Positions 16,921-27,775 of a DNA stretch of 64,000 nucleotides are shown here, one piece after another (the stretch's first letter is position 1; every line of letters starts with the position of its first letter). The stretch comes from Lysobacteraceae bacterium. Its GTDB lineage: Bacteria > Pseudomonadota > Gammaproteobacteria > Xanthomonadales > Xanthomonadaceae. The stretch is taken from positions 248,001 through 312,000 of the forward strand of contig JAEUPQ010000017.1 of the NCBI GenBank assembly GCA_016789405.1. Direction: 5' to 3'. The translations under genes and the position numbers were made by a program. The notes beneath the pieces are model-generated. The model was not told the DNA's origin, did no database searches, and saw only the letters and a program-made list of their open reading frames with translations.

Positions 16921-17760
16921 ATGTCGGCAACTGCCAGGGACGCTGTCCTGCCTTCGGGCGAGACGCACGGTGACACGATGCGCGAACCCCATCGCACCCG
17001 ATTCATCGAAATGATCCGCCGCGGTGCCGCCGCGCGCGACATCCATGATTCCGATGGCAGCGGAGACTACGACAGCCGTTTCGACGGCGAAGTCTCGGAG
17101 CGGTTCCTGGAGCGCGAGATCAGCCGGGTTGCGATGCATGCGCAGAGCCTGTGCGCACCGCTCGCCAGTCGCGTCGGCCATGCCCCTCGCATCCTCGACG
17201 TGGGTTGCGGCACCGGCGGCACCACGGTCGCGCTGGCGATGTCGGCGCTGGCGGCCGAGGACGTCGTCGGCATCGATGCCAGCCGCGAGGCCGTCGAGGC
17301 CGCGGCCGTGCGGGCACTGGGCCACGGACTCGATCCGGCGCGCGTGCGCTTCGAGCATGTGGAAGCCGGTGCGCGCCTGCCGTTCCCGGACGGCCATTTC
17401 GACCTGGTCACCTGCGTGTCGGTGCTGGAATTCATCGGCAGCACCGAAGCACGTCGCGCCTTCATCGCCGAGATGCTGCGCGTCACCCGGCGCGGCGGCC
17501 ATGTCTACCTGGCCACGCCCAGTCCGCTGCGCCTGCGCGAATACCATTCGCGTCGCCTGTTCGGCGACTGGCGGCAGCGTCGTGGCTATCCCTGGTCCAG
17601 CACGGCGCCGTCGCTGCGCCGCATGTTCGATGGATGCACGGTCGAGTCGCTGTCGGCAGAGCGCTTGCGTCGCCACCCGCGCCTGCGTCGCGTTGGCTGG
17701 GCTGCGCCGGTGCTGTCCTGGGCGATGCCCTGGCAGCGCATCCTCGCGCGGAAGGAATGA
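16921..17760 (+). CDS. class I SAM-dependent methyltransferase
   Basis: A 279-residue methyltransferase of the methyltransferase 11/25 type. ILDVGCGTGGTT (about 91-102) binds SAM, VVGIDAS (about 114-120) ends strand 2, and FDLVTCVSVLEFI (about 160-172) is the post-II region. A basic C-terminal domain follows. The ATG has GGA seven bases upstream. ATG 16978 is an alternative start. The gene stands alone on the plus strand after the acyltransferase, at the end of the polysaccharide region. The substrate could be a sugar, a lipid carrier or a small metabolite; nothing in the sequence decides. Confidence 0.8.
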   Translation: MSATARDAVLPSGETHGDTMREPHRTRFIEMIRRGAAARDIHDSDGSGDYDSRFDGEVSERFLEREISRVAMHAQSLCAPLASRVGHAPRILDVGCGTGGTTVALAMSALAAEDVVGIDASREAVEAAAVRALGHGLDPARVRFEHVEAGARLPFPDGHFDLVTCVSVLEFIGSTEARRAFIAEMLRVTRRGGHVYLATPSPLRLREYHSRRLFGDWRQRRGYPWSSTAPSLRRMFDGCTVESLSAERLRRHPRLRRVGWAAPVLSWAMPWQRILARKE

Positions 17761-17783
17761 CCTCCCCGTCGGAGGCATCCTTT

Positions 17784-17817
17784 GCGTGTCGGCAAGGCGC
17801 GTGCCGTCCCGACACGC
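17784..17817. terminator. inverted repeat between convergent genes
   Basis: A perfect 9-bp stem, GCGTGTCGG (17784-17792) with CCGACACGC (17809-17817), encloses a 16-base loop between the ends of the methyltransferase and pyrF genes. No T-run follows, so a rho-independent role is possible but not certain. Confidence 0.45.
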
Positions 17818-17832
17818 GCCCGCCGAGTCATT

Positions 17833-18687
17833 TCAGCGATAGAGATTGATCTCGTCGCGCAGCGCGCGTGCTGCGTTCGCAGCCGCCTCCGCGTAGTCGT
17901 CGCCGTTCGAGGCATAGAGGATCGCGCGCGACGAACTGATGATGAGTCCGTCGCCATCGCGGTTGCGCGCGTTCGAGACCACGGCGCGCACATCGCCGCC
18001 CTGCGCGCCGACGCCCGGCACCAGGAAGGGCACGTCGTCGCCGACGATGTTGCGCACCTCGCGCAACTGCTCCGGCCACGTCGCGCCGACGACGAGCGCG
18101 CAGTTGCCGTGCTCGTTCCACTCGCGCGCCACCTTGGCGGCCACGTGCTGGTACAGCGGCCTGCCATCAATCAGCAGGTCCTGCAGGTCGCCCGCGCCGG
18201 CGTTGGACGTACGGCAGAGGATCACCACGCCCTTGTCGGCATGGTCGAGGAAGGGCTGCGCAGAGTCGCGGCCCATGTAGGGATTCACGGTCACCGCATC
18301 GGCGACGTAGCGTTCGAACGCTTCGCGCGCGTAGTGCTGCGCGGTGCTGCCGATGTCGCCGCGCTTGCTGTCGAGGATCACCGGCACGCGCGGATGGCGC
18401 AGGCGGATGTGCAGGATCAGCATGCGCAGCGCTTCTTCTGCCTCGGCGGCGGCGAAGTGCGCGATCTGCGGCTTGAACGCGCAGGCAAAGGGCGCGGTCG
18501 CATCGACGATGTCTCGGCAGAACTCGAAGATCGCGTTCGGCTGGCCGGCGAAGCGCGCCGGGAACTTCGCCGGCTCCGGATCCAGTCCGACGCAGACGAG
18601 GGTGTCGGCATCGTGCCAGCGGTCGCGGAGGCGATCCATGAAGCTGCGCATCGGTTCGGTCGTCGTGCTGCTCGGAGTGGTGTTCAT
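17833..18687 (-). CDS. pyrF: orotidine 5'-phosphate decarboxylase
   Basis: About 284 residues. It catalyses the last step of UMP synthesis in the cytosol, OMP to UMP plus CO2. The motif VILDSKRGDIGSTAQHYA holds the catalytic Asp-Lys-Asp set of the long (group 2) decarboxylases. FACAFKPQIAHF and VCVGLDPEPAKF also match this group. The start is uncertain. Adjacent ATGs occur at 18690 and 18687 after a weak TTTGGA site, with later ones at 18651 and 18639. The family core begins around MDRLRDRW, so the first residues may not be translated. Confidence 0.92.
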   Translation of the reverse strand: MNTTPSSTTTEPMRSFMDRLRDRWHDADTLVCVGLDPEPAKFPARFAGQPNAIFEFCRDIVDATAPFACAFKPQIAHFAAAEAEEALRMLILHIRLRHPRVPVILDSKRGDIGSTAQHYAREAFERYVADAVTVNPYMGRDSAQPFLDHADKGVVILCRTSNAGAGDLQDLLIDGRPLYQHVAAKVAREWNEHGNCALVVGATWPEQLREVRNIVGDDVPFLVPGVGAQGGDVRAVVSNARNRDGDGLIISSSRAILYASNGDDYAEAAANAARALRDEINLYR

Positions 18688-18790
18688 CATTCCAAAGTCA
18701 TGTGGCGTGCGGAAGGTCGTCGGACGGGCGGTCGTCACCGATCCGGGTGAACTGGTGCGCAATTCGGGAGATTGGTCCGGCGGATGCGCA

Positions 18791-18813
18791 ACGCCCGCCG
18801 GGAAGGCGGGCGT
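18791..18813. terminator. GC-rich hairpin downstream of ettA (first of three)
   Basis: ACGCCCGCC pairs perfectly with GGCGGGCGT across the loop GGGAA. It lies between the end of ettA and the start of pyrF on the reverse strand. No T-run is present, so it may stall or process RNA rather than terminate intrinsically. Confidence 0.5.
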
Positions 18814-18859
18814 GTGGCTTGCTGGATCGGGCTAGGCATCGCCAGAGAGGCATGCTTGG

Positions 18860-18879
18860 ATCCCGGCGTTCGCCGGGAT
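18860..18879. repeat. short palindromic REP-like element
   Basis: ATCCCGGCG and CGCCGGGAT form a near-continuous palindrome with the context TGG...GACG. Elements of this form are dispersed between genes in many Xanthomonadaceae. Only one copy is in this window, so the repeat status is from general knowledge. Confidence 0.5.
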
Positions 18880-18894
18880 GACGCACCGGCAAGG

Positions 18895-18917
18895 GCGCCC
18901 GCGGAAAGCGCGGGCGC
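18895..18917. terminator. GC-rich hairpin just downstream of ettA
   Basis: GCGCCCGCG pairs perfectly with CGCGGGCGC across the loop GAAAG, ten bases beyond the ettA stop codon. It is the most likely 3' end signal for ettA, although no T-run follows. Confidence 0.55.
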
Positions 18918-18926
18918 GCGGGTGCC

Positions 18927-20588
<1,662 letters not shown>

Positions 20589-20799
20589 GGGGGCTCCGGA
20601 GCGTTCGTTCTGATCGTTGGGCGGCCTCGGCCGTCGCGACGGTCGCGCCCTGGGCGGGGCGGCCATTGTCGGGCGTACGGTGGCGTCCTGCCGGCAGGGC
20701 AGGGCGCGGAGGCTGGGGAATGCCGGGATTATCGCCGGAACCACCCCGGCATCGCCAGTTTTCATAAGGTGTCCGGTGGTCCGGGGACGGGGGGGCGGC

Positions 20800-20805
20800 T
20801 ACAAT
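20800..20805 (+). promoter_or_regulatory. candidate -10 element (TACAAT) of glyA
   Basis: TACAAT sits in the context GGCTACAATTCCGG, 33 bases before the glyA start. A nearly identical string precedes ribH at 26808. No consensus -35 is visible. Confidence 0.45.
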
Positions 20806-20838
20806 TCCGGGCTCCCCATGCGCCCCCTTGGAGCTCCG

Positions 20839-22089
20839 ATGTTCCCCCGCGATGCCCGCATTGAAGGTTTCGACCCCGAACTGGCCCAGGCGATCGCCGC
20901 CGAGAACCGCCGCCAGGAAGACCATGTCGAACTGATCGCCTCGGAAAACTACGCCAGCCCGCTGGTGATGGAAGCGCAGGGGTCCCAGCTCACCAACAAG
21001 TACGCCGAGGGCTACCCGGGCAAGCGCTACTACGGTGGCTGCGAATACGTCGACGTCGCCGAGCAGCTGGCGATCGACCGCGTCAAGCAGCTCTTCGGCG
21101 CCGATTACGCCAACGTCCAGCCGCACTCGGGCTCGCAGGCCAACCAGGCCGTCTATTTCGCGCTGCTGCAGCCGGGCGACACCATCCTCGGCATGTCGCT
21201 GGCCCACGGCGGCCACCTGACCCACGGCGCCAAGGTCAATGCCTCGGGCAAGCTCTTCAACGCGGTGCAGTACGGCGTCAACGACCAGGGCCTGATCGAC
21301 TACGACGAAGTCGAGCGCCTGGCGCTGGAACACAAGCCGAAGATGGTCGTCGCCGGCTTCTCCGCCTATTCGCAGGTCGTCGACTGGGCGCGCTTCCGCG
21401 CCATCGCCGACAAGATCGGCGCCTACCTCTTCGTCGACATGGCGCACGTCGCGGGCCTCGTGGCCGCGGGCGTCTACCCGAACCCGGTGCCGTACGCCGA
21501 CATCGTCACCTCGACCACGCACAAGACCCTGCGCGGCCCGCGCGGCGGGATCATCATTGCCAAGGCCAACGAGGAGATCGAGAAGAAGCTGCAGAGCATC
21601 GTCTTCCCGGGCATCCAGGGCGGCCCGCTGATGCACGTCATCGCCGCCAAGGCCGTGGCCTTCAAGGAAGCGCTGCAGCCGGAGTTCAAGGCCTACCAGC
21701 AGCAGGTCGTGAAGAACGCGCAGGCGATGGCGAACACCATCATCCAGCGCGGCTACAAGATCGTCTCCGGCGGCACCCAGAACCACCTGATGCTGGTCGA
21801 CATGATCGGCAAGGGCATCACCGGCAAGGCCGCCGAAGAAGCCCTGGGTCGCGCGCACATCACGGTGAACAAGAACGCCGTGCCGAACGACCCGCAGAAG
21901 CCGTTCATCACCTCCGGCCTGCGCCTCGGCACCCCGGCGATCACCACCCGTGGTTACCAGGAAGCCGACTGCGTGGAACTGGCGAACTGGATCTGCGACG
22001 TGCTCGATGCGCCGACCGACGAGGCGGTGATCGCCCGCGTCCGCGACGCGGTCACGGCGCAGTGCCGCAAGTACCCGGTCTACGGCTGA
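20839..22089 (+). CDS. glyA: serine hydroxymethyltransferase
   Basis: A 416-residue PLP enzyme interconverting serine plus tetrahydrofolate with glycine plus 5,10-methylene-tetrahydrofolate, the main source of one-carbon units. It starts [30 protein letters not shown] binds substrate and folate, and [11 protein letters not shown] holds PLP. The PLP lysine lies in [15 protein letters not shown]. Length equals the usual 417. The ATG has GGAG six bases before it. nrdR follows after 53 bases on the same strand and may be cotranscribed, an order common in proteobacteria. Confidence 0.97.
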   Translation: MFPRDARIEGFDPELAQAIAAENRRQEDHVELIASENYASPLVMEAQGSQLTNKYAEGYPGKRYYGGCEYVDVAEQLAIDRVKQLFGADYANVQPHSGSQANQAVYFALLQPGDTILGMSLAHGGHLTHGAKVNASGKLFNAVQYGVNDQGLIDYDEVERLALEHKPKMVVAGFSAYSQVVDWARFRAIADKIGAYLFVDMAHVAGLVAAGVYPNPVPYADIVTSTTHKTLRGPRGGIIIAKANEEIEKKLQSIVFPGIQGGPLMHVIAAKAVAFKEALQPEFKAYQQQVVKNAQAMANTIIQRGYKIVSGGTQNHLMLVDMIGKGITGKAAEEALGRAHITVNKNAVPNDPQKPFITSGLRLGTPAITTRGYQEADCVELANWICDVLDAPTDEAVIARVRDAVTAQCRKYPVYG

Positions 22090-22142
22090 GCGCGCGTTTG
22101 GAGTAGGGTGGGCGCAGGCCCGCCCTCGCGCCCGCACCCGGC

Positions 22143-22697
22143 ATGCACTGCCCTTACTGCCAGCACCAGGACACCCGCGTCATCGATTCGCGCGTCAGCG
22201 AAGACGGCGCGACGATCCGGCGTCGGCGCGAGTGCGAGGCATGCGGCGAGCGTTTCTCGACGCTGGAAACCGTCGAGCTGAAGCTTCCGGCGATCATCAA
22301 GAGCGATGGTCGCCGCGAGCATTTCGACGCGCGCAAGCTGCGCCAGAGTTTCGACCGCGCGCTGCACAAGCGCCCGGTGTCCGAAGAGCAGATCGAATCC
22401 GCGGTGCGCGCGGTCGTGCACCAGCTGCGCATGACCACCGAACGCGAGCTGCCATCGCGACGCGTCGGCGAATTCGTCATGGCCGAGCTGCGCAAGCTCG
22501 ACCACGTCGCCTTCGTCCGCTTCGCCTCGGTCTATCGCGCCTTCGAGGACGTGGCCGACTTCCGCGAGGAACTCGATCGCCTCGAACGCGATATTCCCGG
22601 CGAAAGCCAGCTGCCGCTGCTCGGCGGGGACGTGGTGCCGTTCGACCTGCATGCCGAACGCGGCGCGCGCGGCAAGGACGGCAAGAAGAAATCGTGA
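22143..22697 (+). CDS. nrdR: transcriptional repressor NrdR
   Basis: A 184-residue regulator of ribonucleotide reductase genes that binds NrdR boxes in response to ATP/dATP. An N-terminal zinc ribbon uses CPYC (3-6) and CEAC (31-34), with [17 protein letters not shown] following. An ATP-cone covers about 49-139. A C-terminal tail of about 30 extra residues, ending in a Lys-rich stretch, makes it slightly longer than the usual 150-175. Its TGA overlaps the GTG start of the next gene (GTGA). The arrangement glyA-nrdR-rib genes is widespread. Confidence 0.95.
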   Translation: MHCPYCQHQDTRVIDSRVSEDGATIRRRRECEACGERFSTLETVELKLPAIIKSDGRREHFDARKLRQSFDRALHKRPVSEEQIESAVRAVVHQLRMTTERELPSRRVGEFVMAELRKLDHVAFVRFASVYRAFEDVADFREELDRLERDIPGESQLPLLGGDVVPFDLHAERGARGKDGKKKS

Positions 22698-23839
22698 ACA
22701 CCTTCCTGCGCCGCACGGCGGGCGCACTCTCGTTCGCGCTGTTGCTGTCCGTGGCGCCCGCGCATGCGACCGAACCCGGCGGCCGCTACGTCCTGCAGGG
22801 CGTGATGGAAACCGGATCCGAGCTGCATCTGCGCGACGACGGCCGCTTCGAGTGGTCGCTGGCCTACGGTGCGCTCGATCACATCGAACGCGGCCGCTGG
22901 ACCAGGGAAGATGGCGGGGTGCTGCTGTTTTCGGAGCGACCGGGGCGCGGCGAGCCGCTGTTCCGGCTCGACCAGGCCTTCGCCTGGGATGCCGACGCCG
23001 AAGCAAGATTGCGCCGCAGCGAGCAGGGGATCGCATTCGAGCGTGCGCACGCGCGTTGCCCGTTCCTGTCGGTGGCCGATCATGCGTCCGCGCCGGCGAT
23101 CGCCGATGCCGAGCCGCCTTCGCAGGCAGCGCTCGATCAGGCTGCGCGCGATTCGCTTCCCTTGCTGGACGACACGCGCAAGGTCGCGGAGTCGGCGGCC
23201 GAATCTGCGGTGAAGATCGCGGTGCATGCCGAACTGCTCGGCAGCGATGCCGGGGCGAGGCGCGATGCCGAGCAGGCGATGCAGCTCGCGATCGCGGCCA
23301 TGGAAGCCTATCGCGCCAACCTCGCGCATGCGCGGGAGGCGCACGGCGCAGCGGGTCTGGCGATGCCTGCGGTGCCCGAGCCGCGCGTGCCCGCGGAATG
23401 CGGTCTTCCTGCGGACGGCGCCGCGACGGCGACGCCCGTCGCCATCGGCCCGGACGTCGGCCGGGGCATCGGTGTCGTGATCGGCGACCCGGCTGTCGGG
23501 GTGCGTTACCCGGGCATGCGCGTCGAATTCGAGTTTTCGGATGGTCACCGCGAACAGCGCGTCACCGATCGCGCTGGATGGGCCCTGCTGCGTCCTCGCG
23601 CAGGCGCGACCCTGCGGCGCCTTTGGCTGAGCAGCGGCGACGATGCCCCCACCCCGGACCCCGAAGTGGCGCAGACCTTCGATGTCGATCCCGCGCGTGG
23701 CGATGTCCACGCCATCGTGTTCGACAGTGCACGCATGATGACGCCGATGTTCGAACGCATGACGCTGCGGATCGATGGCGAGGCCCTGGTGCCGACTTGG
23801 CCCGATGGCGAGGAGCGAGGACGCTATGTCCGTGAATGA
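22694..23839 (+). CDS. exported protein of unknown function between nrdR and ribD
   Basis: A 381-residue protein I do not recognise. It opens with a clear signal peptide (basic MNTFLRR, hydrophobic core to about 22, then APAHATEPG). Residues about 25-100 look like a beta-rich domain ([22 protein letters not shown]). A helical Ala-rich segment follows (about 130-215), and then a second beta-rich part (about 250-375). The GTG start overlaps the nrdR stop, and the end overlaps ribD by 14 bases. It is therefore transcribed with the riboflavin genes. A periplasmic location is predicted. Nothing ties it to riboflavin chemistry beyond position. Confidence 0.7.
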   Translation: MNTFLRRTAGALSFALLLSVAPAHATEPGGRYVLQGVMETGSELHLRDDGRFEWSLAYGALDHIERGRWTREDGGVLLFSERPGRGEPLFRLDQAFAWDADAEARLRRSEQGIAFERAHARCPFLSVADHASAPAIADAEPPSQAALDQAARDSLPLLDDTRKVAESAAESAVKIAVHAELLGSDAGARRDAEQAMQLAIAAMEAYRANLAHAREAHGAAGLAMPAVPEPRVPAECGLPADGAATATPVAIGPDVGRGIGVVIGDPAVGVRYPGMRVEFEFSDGHREQRVTDRAGWALLRPRAGATLRRLWLSSGDDAPTPDPEVAQTFDVDPARGDVHAIVFDSARMMTPMFERMTLRIDGEALVPTWPDGEERGRYVRE

Positions 23840-24944
23840 GCCGATGACGTTTACCGCCACCGACCACGCGATGATGGCGCGCGCGCTGCGCCTTGCCGAG
23901 CGCGGCGCCTACACCACGCGACCCAACCCGATGGTCGGCTGCGTGATCGCGCAGGGCGACGAGGTGGTCGGCGAAGGCTGGCACCAGCGTGCCGGCGAAC
24001 CGCACGCCGAGGTGTTCGCGCTGCAGGCCGCAGGCGAACGCGCGCGTGGCGCCACGGCCTACGTCACGCTGGAACCCTGCGCGCACCACGGGCGCACGCC
24101 GCCGTGCTGTGACGCGCTGGTCGAGGCGGGCGTGGCGCGAGTGGTCGCGGCCATGCGCGACCCGTTCGAACAGGTCGACGGCGCCGGCTTCGAGCGCCTG
24201 CGTGCTGCCGGTGTGGCGGTCGCGCACGGGCTGATGGAAGCCGACGCGCGCAAGCTCAATCGCGGCTACCTGTCGCGACTCGAGCGCGGCAGGCCGTGGG
24301 TGCGGGTGAAGCTGGCGACCAGCCTCGACGGCCGTACCGCGCTGGCGAACAAGGATTCCAAGTGGATCAGCGGAGAAGCCTCGCGTCGCGACGTGATGCA
24401 CTGGCGCGCGCGTGCCGGCGCCATCCTCACCGGCGCCGGCACCGTGCTCGCCGACGATCCGCGCTTGACCGTGCGGTTCGAGGAAGGCGACGCCACGCCG
24501 TTCGTCCCGCCCATGCGCGTCGTGCTCGACCCCGGGCTGGCGACCGTCGCCCGCGACCACGTGCGCGCCGGCGACGCGCCGACCCTGTATTTCCATGCGC
24601 CGGACGCCAAGCCGCCGCGCGGGTTCGCGGCCTCGCATGCCGTGGCGCCGATGCGCGACGGCCAGCTCGACCTGGCGGCCGTGCTCAAGCGGCTGGCCGA
24701 CCTCGGCATCAACGAAGTGCAGGTCGAGGCCGGCGCCACGCTCGCCGGTGCCCTGCTGCGCGATGGCCTGGTCGACGAGGTGCTGCTGTACATGGCGCCC
24801 CTGCTGCTCGGCGCGGATGCCCGCCCCTTGTTCGACGGCCTGCACATCGACGACATGACGCAGCGTTTCGCGCTGAAGCTCGTCGAAACCCGCATGCTCG
24901 GCCATGATCTGCGCCTGCTGCTGAGGCCGGAGCAGGTGGCATGA
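23826..24944 (+). CDS. ribD: bifunctional riboflavin deaminase/reductase RibD
   Basis: A 372-residue enzyme that deaminates 2,5-diamino-6-ribosylamino-pyrimidinone 5'-phosphate and then reduces the ribose. The N-terminal deaminase has HAEVFAL and PCAHHGRTPPC as zinc ligands and the general-base glutamate. The C-terminal reductase begins around RPWVRVKLATSLDGRTA, and EAGATLAGALL belongs to its NADPH site. ATG 23826 has GAGGA a few bases upstream. The frame runs on to 23775 but lacks support there. It is followed after 55 bases by ribE. Confidence 0.95.
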   Translation: MSVNEPMTFTATDHAMMARALRLAERGAYTTRPNPMVGCVIAQGDEVVGEGWHQRAGEPHAEVFALQAAGERARGATAYVTLEPCAHHGRTPPCCDALVEAGVARVVAAMRDPFEQVDGAGFERLRAAGVAVAHGLMEADARKLNRGYLSRLERGRPWVRVKLATSLDGRTALANKDSKWISGEASRRDVMHWRARAGAILTGAGTVLADDPRLTVRFEEGDATPFVPPMRVVLDPGLATVARDHVRAGDAPTLYFHAPDAKPPRGFAASHAVAPMRDGQLDLAAVLKRLADLGINEVQVEAGATLAGALLRDGLVDEVLLYMAPLLLGADARPLFDGLHIDDMTQRFALKLVETRMLGHDLRLLLRPEQVA

Positions 24945-24999
24945 GCCCCGCCGGCATCCCCGCGAAGCACGCGGACGTACCCCTGAGGACTGCATCACC

Positions 25000-25602
25000 A
25001 TGTTTACCGGTTTGATCGAAGGCGTCGGGCGCATCCGCGCGCTGGAGCCCGTGGGTGGCGATGTCCGCCTGCGCATCGACGTGGGCAGCCTGCCCTTCGA
25101 CGGCGTCGCGCTGGGCGAGAGCATCGCGGTCAGCGGCGTGTGCCTGACCGTGATCGAGTTCGACGCCGCCTCGTTCGCCGCGGATGCGTCGACCGAGACG
25201 CTGTCGCTGACCACGCTCGGCGGGCTCGAGGTCGGCCATGCGGTCAATCTCGAGCGTGCGATGCGACCGACCGACCGGCTCGGCGGCCACCTGGTCAGCG
25301 GCCATGTCGATGGCGTCGGCCGCGTGCTGTCGGTGCACGACGATGCGCGCGCGCAGCGTTGGCGCTTCGCCGCACCGGCCGCGCTGCTGAAGTACATCGC
25401 GACCAAGGGTTCGATCTGCGTCGATGGCGTCAGCCTCACCGTCAACGCGGTCGATGGCGAAGGCTTCGAGGTCGCGCTGATCCCGCATACCGTGTCGCAC
25501 ACCGCGTTCGCATCCACGCAGGTCGGCGATGCGGTCAACCTGGAAGTCGACCTGGTCGCGCGTTACGTCGAGCGGCTGCTGGCCGCGAGAGAGGGCACAT
25601 GA
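25000..25602 (+). CDS. ribE: riboflavin synthase alpha subunit
   Basis: A 200-residue enzyme that dismutates two 6,7-dimethyl-8-ribityllumazines to riboflavin. It starts with the invariant MFTGLIEGVG. The two internal lumazine-binding repeats (about 1-96 and 97-195) show VCLTVIEFD and VSLTVNAVD at equivalent places, and GGHLVSGHVDG between them. The ATG has GAGGA about ten bases upstream. The stop overlaps the start of the next rib gene (ATGA), which implies translational coupling. Confidence 0.96.
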   Translation: MFTGLIEGVGRIRALEPVGGDVRLRIDVGSLPFDGVALGESIAVSGVCLTVIEFDAASFAADASTETLSLTTLGGLEVGHAVNLERAMRPTDRLGGHLVSGHVDGVGRVLSVHDDARAQRWRFAAPAALLKYIATKGSICVDGVSLTVNAVDGEGFEVALIPHTVSHTAFASTQVGDAVNLEVDLVARYVERLLAAREGT

Positions 25603-26693
25603 GTTTCGCAAGCATTCCCGAACTGCTGGAAGAGATCCGCGCCGGCCGCATGGTGGTCATCGTCGACGACGAGGACCGCGAGAACGAAGGCGACCTGATC
25701 ATGGCTGCCGAGATGGTGCGGCCGCAGGACATCAACTTCATGGTCACGCACGCGCGCGGACTGGTCTGCCTGTCGCTCACGCGCGAGCGCTGCCGCCAGC
25801 TCGGCCTGCCGCCGATGGTGCGCGACAACACCTCGCCGCATGGCACCAACTTCACGGTCAGCATCGAGGCCGCCGAGGGCGTGACCACCGGCATCAGCGC
25901 CTACGACCGTGCGCACACGGTCCGTACCGCCGTGCGACCCGACGCGTCTGCCGACGACCTGTCGCAGCCGGGCCACATCTTCCCGCTGATGGCGCAGCCC
26001 GGCGGCGTGCTCAACCGTGCCGGCCATACCGAAGCGGCGAGCGACCTGGCGCTGTTGGCGGGCTTCGAGCCGGCCGGCGTGCTGGTCGAGATCCTCAATG
26101 CCGATGGCAGCATGGCGCGCCGTCCGCAGCTGGAAGTGTTCGCGCGCGAGCACGGCCTGAAGATGGGTTCGATCGAGGAACTGATCCGCTACCGCCTGCA
26201 CAACGAACACACGGTCGAACGGCTCGACGTGCGCGAGATCGAGACCGAACACGGCCCGTTCCGCCTGCACACCTATCGCGACCGGATCGGCCACGGCCTG
26301 CATTTCGCCCTGCTGAAGGGCGATGCGGACGCCGCCGTGCCGACCCTGGTGCGCGTGCACATGCAGAACCCGCTGGCCGATGCGCTGCACTGGCGCCGTC
26401 CCGACTTCGGCCCGGCGGTCGGCGACGTGCTCGCCAAGATCGCCGCCGAAGGCCGTGGCGCCCTGGTCCTGCTCGGCGAGCCGCAGGGTGTCGACGCCCT
26501 GCTGGCGCGCATCCGCGAACAGCCCGAGCCCACGGCCCGTGGCGGCGCGATGGCCGAATGGCGCCGCAACGGTGCCGGCAGCCAGATCCTCGCCGACCTC
26601 GGCCTGGGCAAGCTGCGGGTACTGGGCACGCCGCGGAAGCAGGTCGGCCTCGCGGGATTCGGCCTGGAAGTCGTGGAGTACGTGGCGCTCTGA
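25599..26693 (+). CDS. ribB: 3,4-dihydroxy-2-butanone-4-phosphate synthase with degenerate GTP cyclohydrolase II domain (RibBX-type)
   Basis: A 364-residue fusion. The N-terminal synthase (1-205) turns ribulose 5-phosphate into the four-carbon riboflavin precursor and keeps DDEDRENEGD (23-32), TSPHGTNFT (78-86) and RAGHTEA (140-146). The C-terminal half resembles GTP cyclohydrolase II. However, the zinc-binding stretch that normally reads HSECLTGD...RCDCG reads HMQNPLAD...RRPDFG here (254-271), so all three cysteines are gone. The later catalytic motif (RQEGRNIG type) is also missing. It should thus lack cyclohydrolase activity, and a separate ribA is expected elsewhere. It is often annotated as bifunctional. 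The gene overlaps ribE by four bases. Confidence 0.9.
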   Translation: MSFASIPELLEEIRAGRMVVIVDDEDRENEGDLIMAAEMVRPQDINFMVTHARGLVCLSLTRERCRQLGLPPMVRDNTSPHGTNFTVSIEAAEGVTTGISAYDRAHTVRTAVRPDASADDLSQPGHIFPLMAQPGGVLNRAGHTEAASDLALLAGFEPAGVLVEILNADGSMARRPQLEVFAREHGLKMGSIEELIRYRLHNEHTVERLDVREIETEHGPFRLHTYRDRIGHGLHFALLKGDADAAVPTLVRVHMQNPLADALHWRRPDFGPAVGDVLAKIAAEGRGALVLLGEPQGVDALLARIREQPEPTARGGAMAEWRRNGAGSQILADLGLGKLRVLGTPRKQVGLAGFGLEVVEYVAL

Positions 26694-26807
26694 ACCGCGC
26701 CGCAAGGGGAAGATTCCGTGGCCCGGGTCAGCGCAAAGCACGCATCCGGGACCAGTACGGCGCATGTCCGTCGCGACGCCGGGTGCGGCCCCCGGCCTGA
26801 CCCGGGC

Positions 26808-26813
26808 TACAAT
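26808..26813 (+). promoter_or_regulatory. candidate -10 element (TACAAT) of ribH
   Basis: TACAAT in the context GGGCTACAATTCCCGG lies 33 bases before the ribH start, the same distance as in glyA. The 153-base gap shows no match to the FMN riboswitch core. Confidence 0.45.
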
Positions 26814-26846
26814 TCCCGGTCCCTTCCCCAGTTCGCCAGCCCCCCC

Positions 26847-27314
26847 ATGTCCCATTTCGAAGGCGACCTGCGCGCCCCTAAAGGCGCCCGATTCGCGATC
26901 ATCGCCAGTCGCTGGAATCCCCGCATCACCGACCGCCTGGTTGCCGGCGCGCGCGCCGCGTTCGCCGCCAACGGCGTCGCCGAGGATGCGATCGATGTGA
27001 TCCGCGTCCCGGGCGCCTGGGAATTGCCGCTCGCCGCCGCGCGCCTGGCCGAGGCCGGCCGCCACGCGGGCCTGATCGCGCTGGGTTGCGTCGTGCGCGG
27101 CGACACGCGGCACTACGAACAGGTCGCCGATGGCTGTTCCGATGCGCTGATGCGCGTGTCGCTCGACTACCGGATGCCGGTCGCCAATGGCGTGCTGGCC
27201 GTCGACCAATACGAGCATGCCGAGGCGCGAGCCGGCGGCAGCCACGGCAACAAGGGCGAAGAAACCGCGCTCGTCGTCATCGAGATGGCGAACCTGATGG
27301 AGAAGCTGGCATGA
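26847..27314 (+). CDS. ribH: 6,7-dimethyl-8-ribityllumazine synthase
   Basis: A 155-residue enzyme condensing the ribB product with the pyrimidine intermediate; it assembles as a 60-mer or smaller oligomer. [13 protein letters not shown] (about 15-27) and [11 protein letters not shown] (about 53-63) bind substrate. [10 protein letters not shown] (about 84-93) contains the catalytic histidine. The length matches the family. No purine-rich ribosome site precedes the ATG; the leader is C-rich. It overlaps nusB by ATGA. Confidence 0.96.
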   Translation: MSHFEGDLRAPKGARFAIIASRWNPRITDRLVAGARAAFAANGVAEDAIDVIRVPGAWELPLAAARLAEAGRHAGLIALGCVVRGDTRHYEQVADGCSDALMRVSLDYRMPVANGVLAVDQYEHAEARAGGSHGNKGEETALVVIEMANLMEKLA

Positions 27315-27775
27315 ACAAGCATCGTCGTCCCGACGGCGTCGATCCCGTCCTGCGCACCCGCGCGCGCCGCCGCGCCCTGCAGGCCGTGTATGCCTGGCAG
27401 CTGTCCGGTGCGAGCGCGCGCGACATCGTCACCCAGTTCGCCCACGAGCAGGCCCGTGAAATCGCGGATCTCGCCTACTTCGAGGACCTGGTCCACGGCG
27501 TCGACACGCACCGCGAGGCGCTGGATGCCGCGCTTGCGCCGTTCCTCGACCGCACCATCGAGGAAGTCGATCCGATCGAACGCGCCGCGCTGCGCATCGC
27601 CGCCTACGAATTCGCGCATCGCCAGGACGTGCCGTATCGCGTCGTGATCAACGAGGCGCTGGAGTCGGTGAAGCGCTTCGGCTCCGAGCACGGGCATACC
27701 TACGTCAATGGCGTGCTCGACCATGCCGCAGCCGCGCTGCGCAGCGTCGAGGTGCAGGCGGGCAAGGCCAGGTAA
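27311..27775 (+). CDS. nusB: transcription antitermination factor NusB
   Basis: A 154-residue all-helical RNA-binding factor that acts with NusE at boxA to keep rRNA transcription running. [17 protein letters not shown] (about 16-32) is the conserved first helix. [24 protein letters not shown] (middle) and [30 protein letters not shown] (C terminal) are highly typical. The ATG overlaps the ribH stop codon. The ribH-nusB-thiL order is common in gammaproteobacteria. Confidence 0.96.
   Translation: MNKHRRPDGVDPVLRTRARRRALQAVYAWQLSGASARDIVTQFAHEQAREIADLAYFEDLVHGVDTHREALDAALAPFLDRTIEEVDPIERAALRIAAYEFAHRQDVPYRVVINEALESVKRFGSEHGHTYVNGVLDHAAAALRSVEVQAGKAR

Noticed and set aside
26694-26846. FMN riboswitch in the gap before ribH
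   Set aside because: No AGGGTGAAATTCCC-like or ACCGGCGGT-like core could be found.
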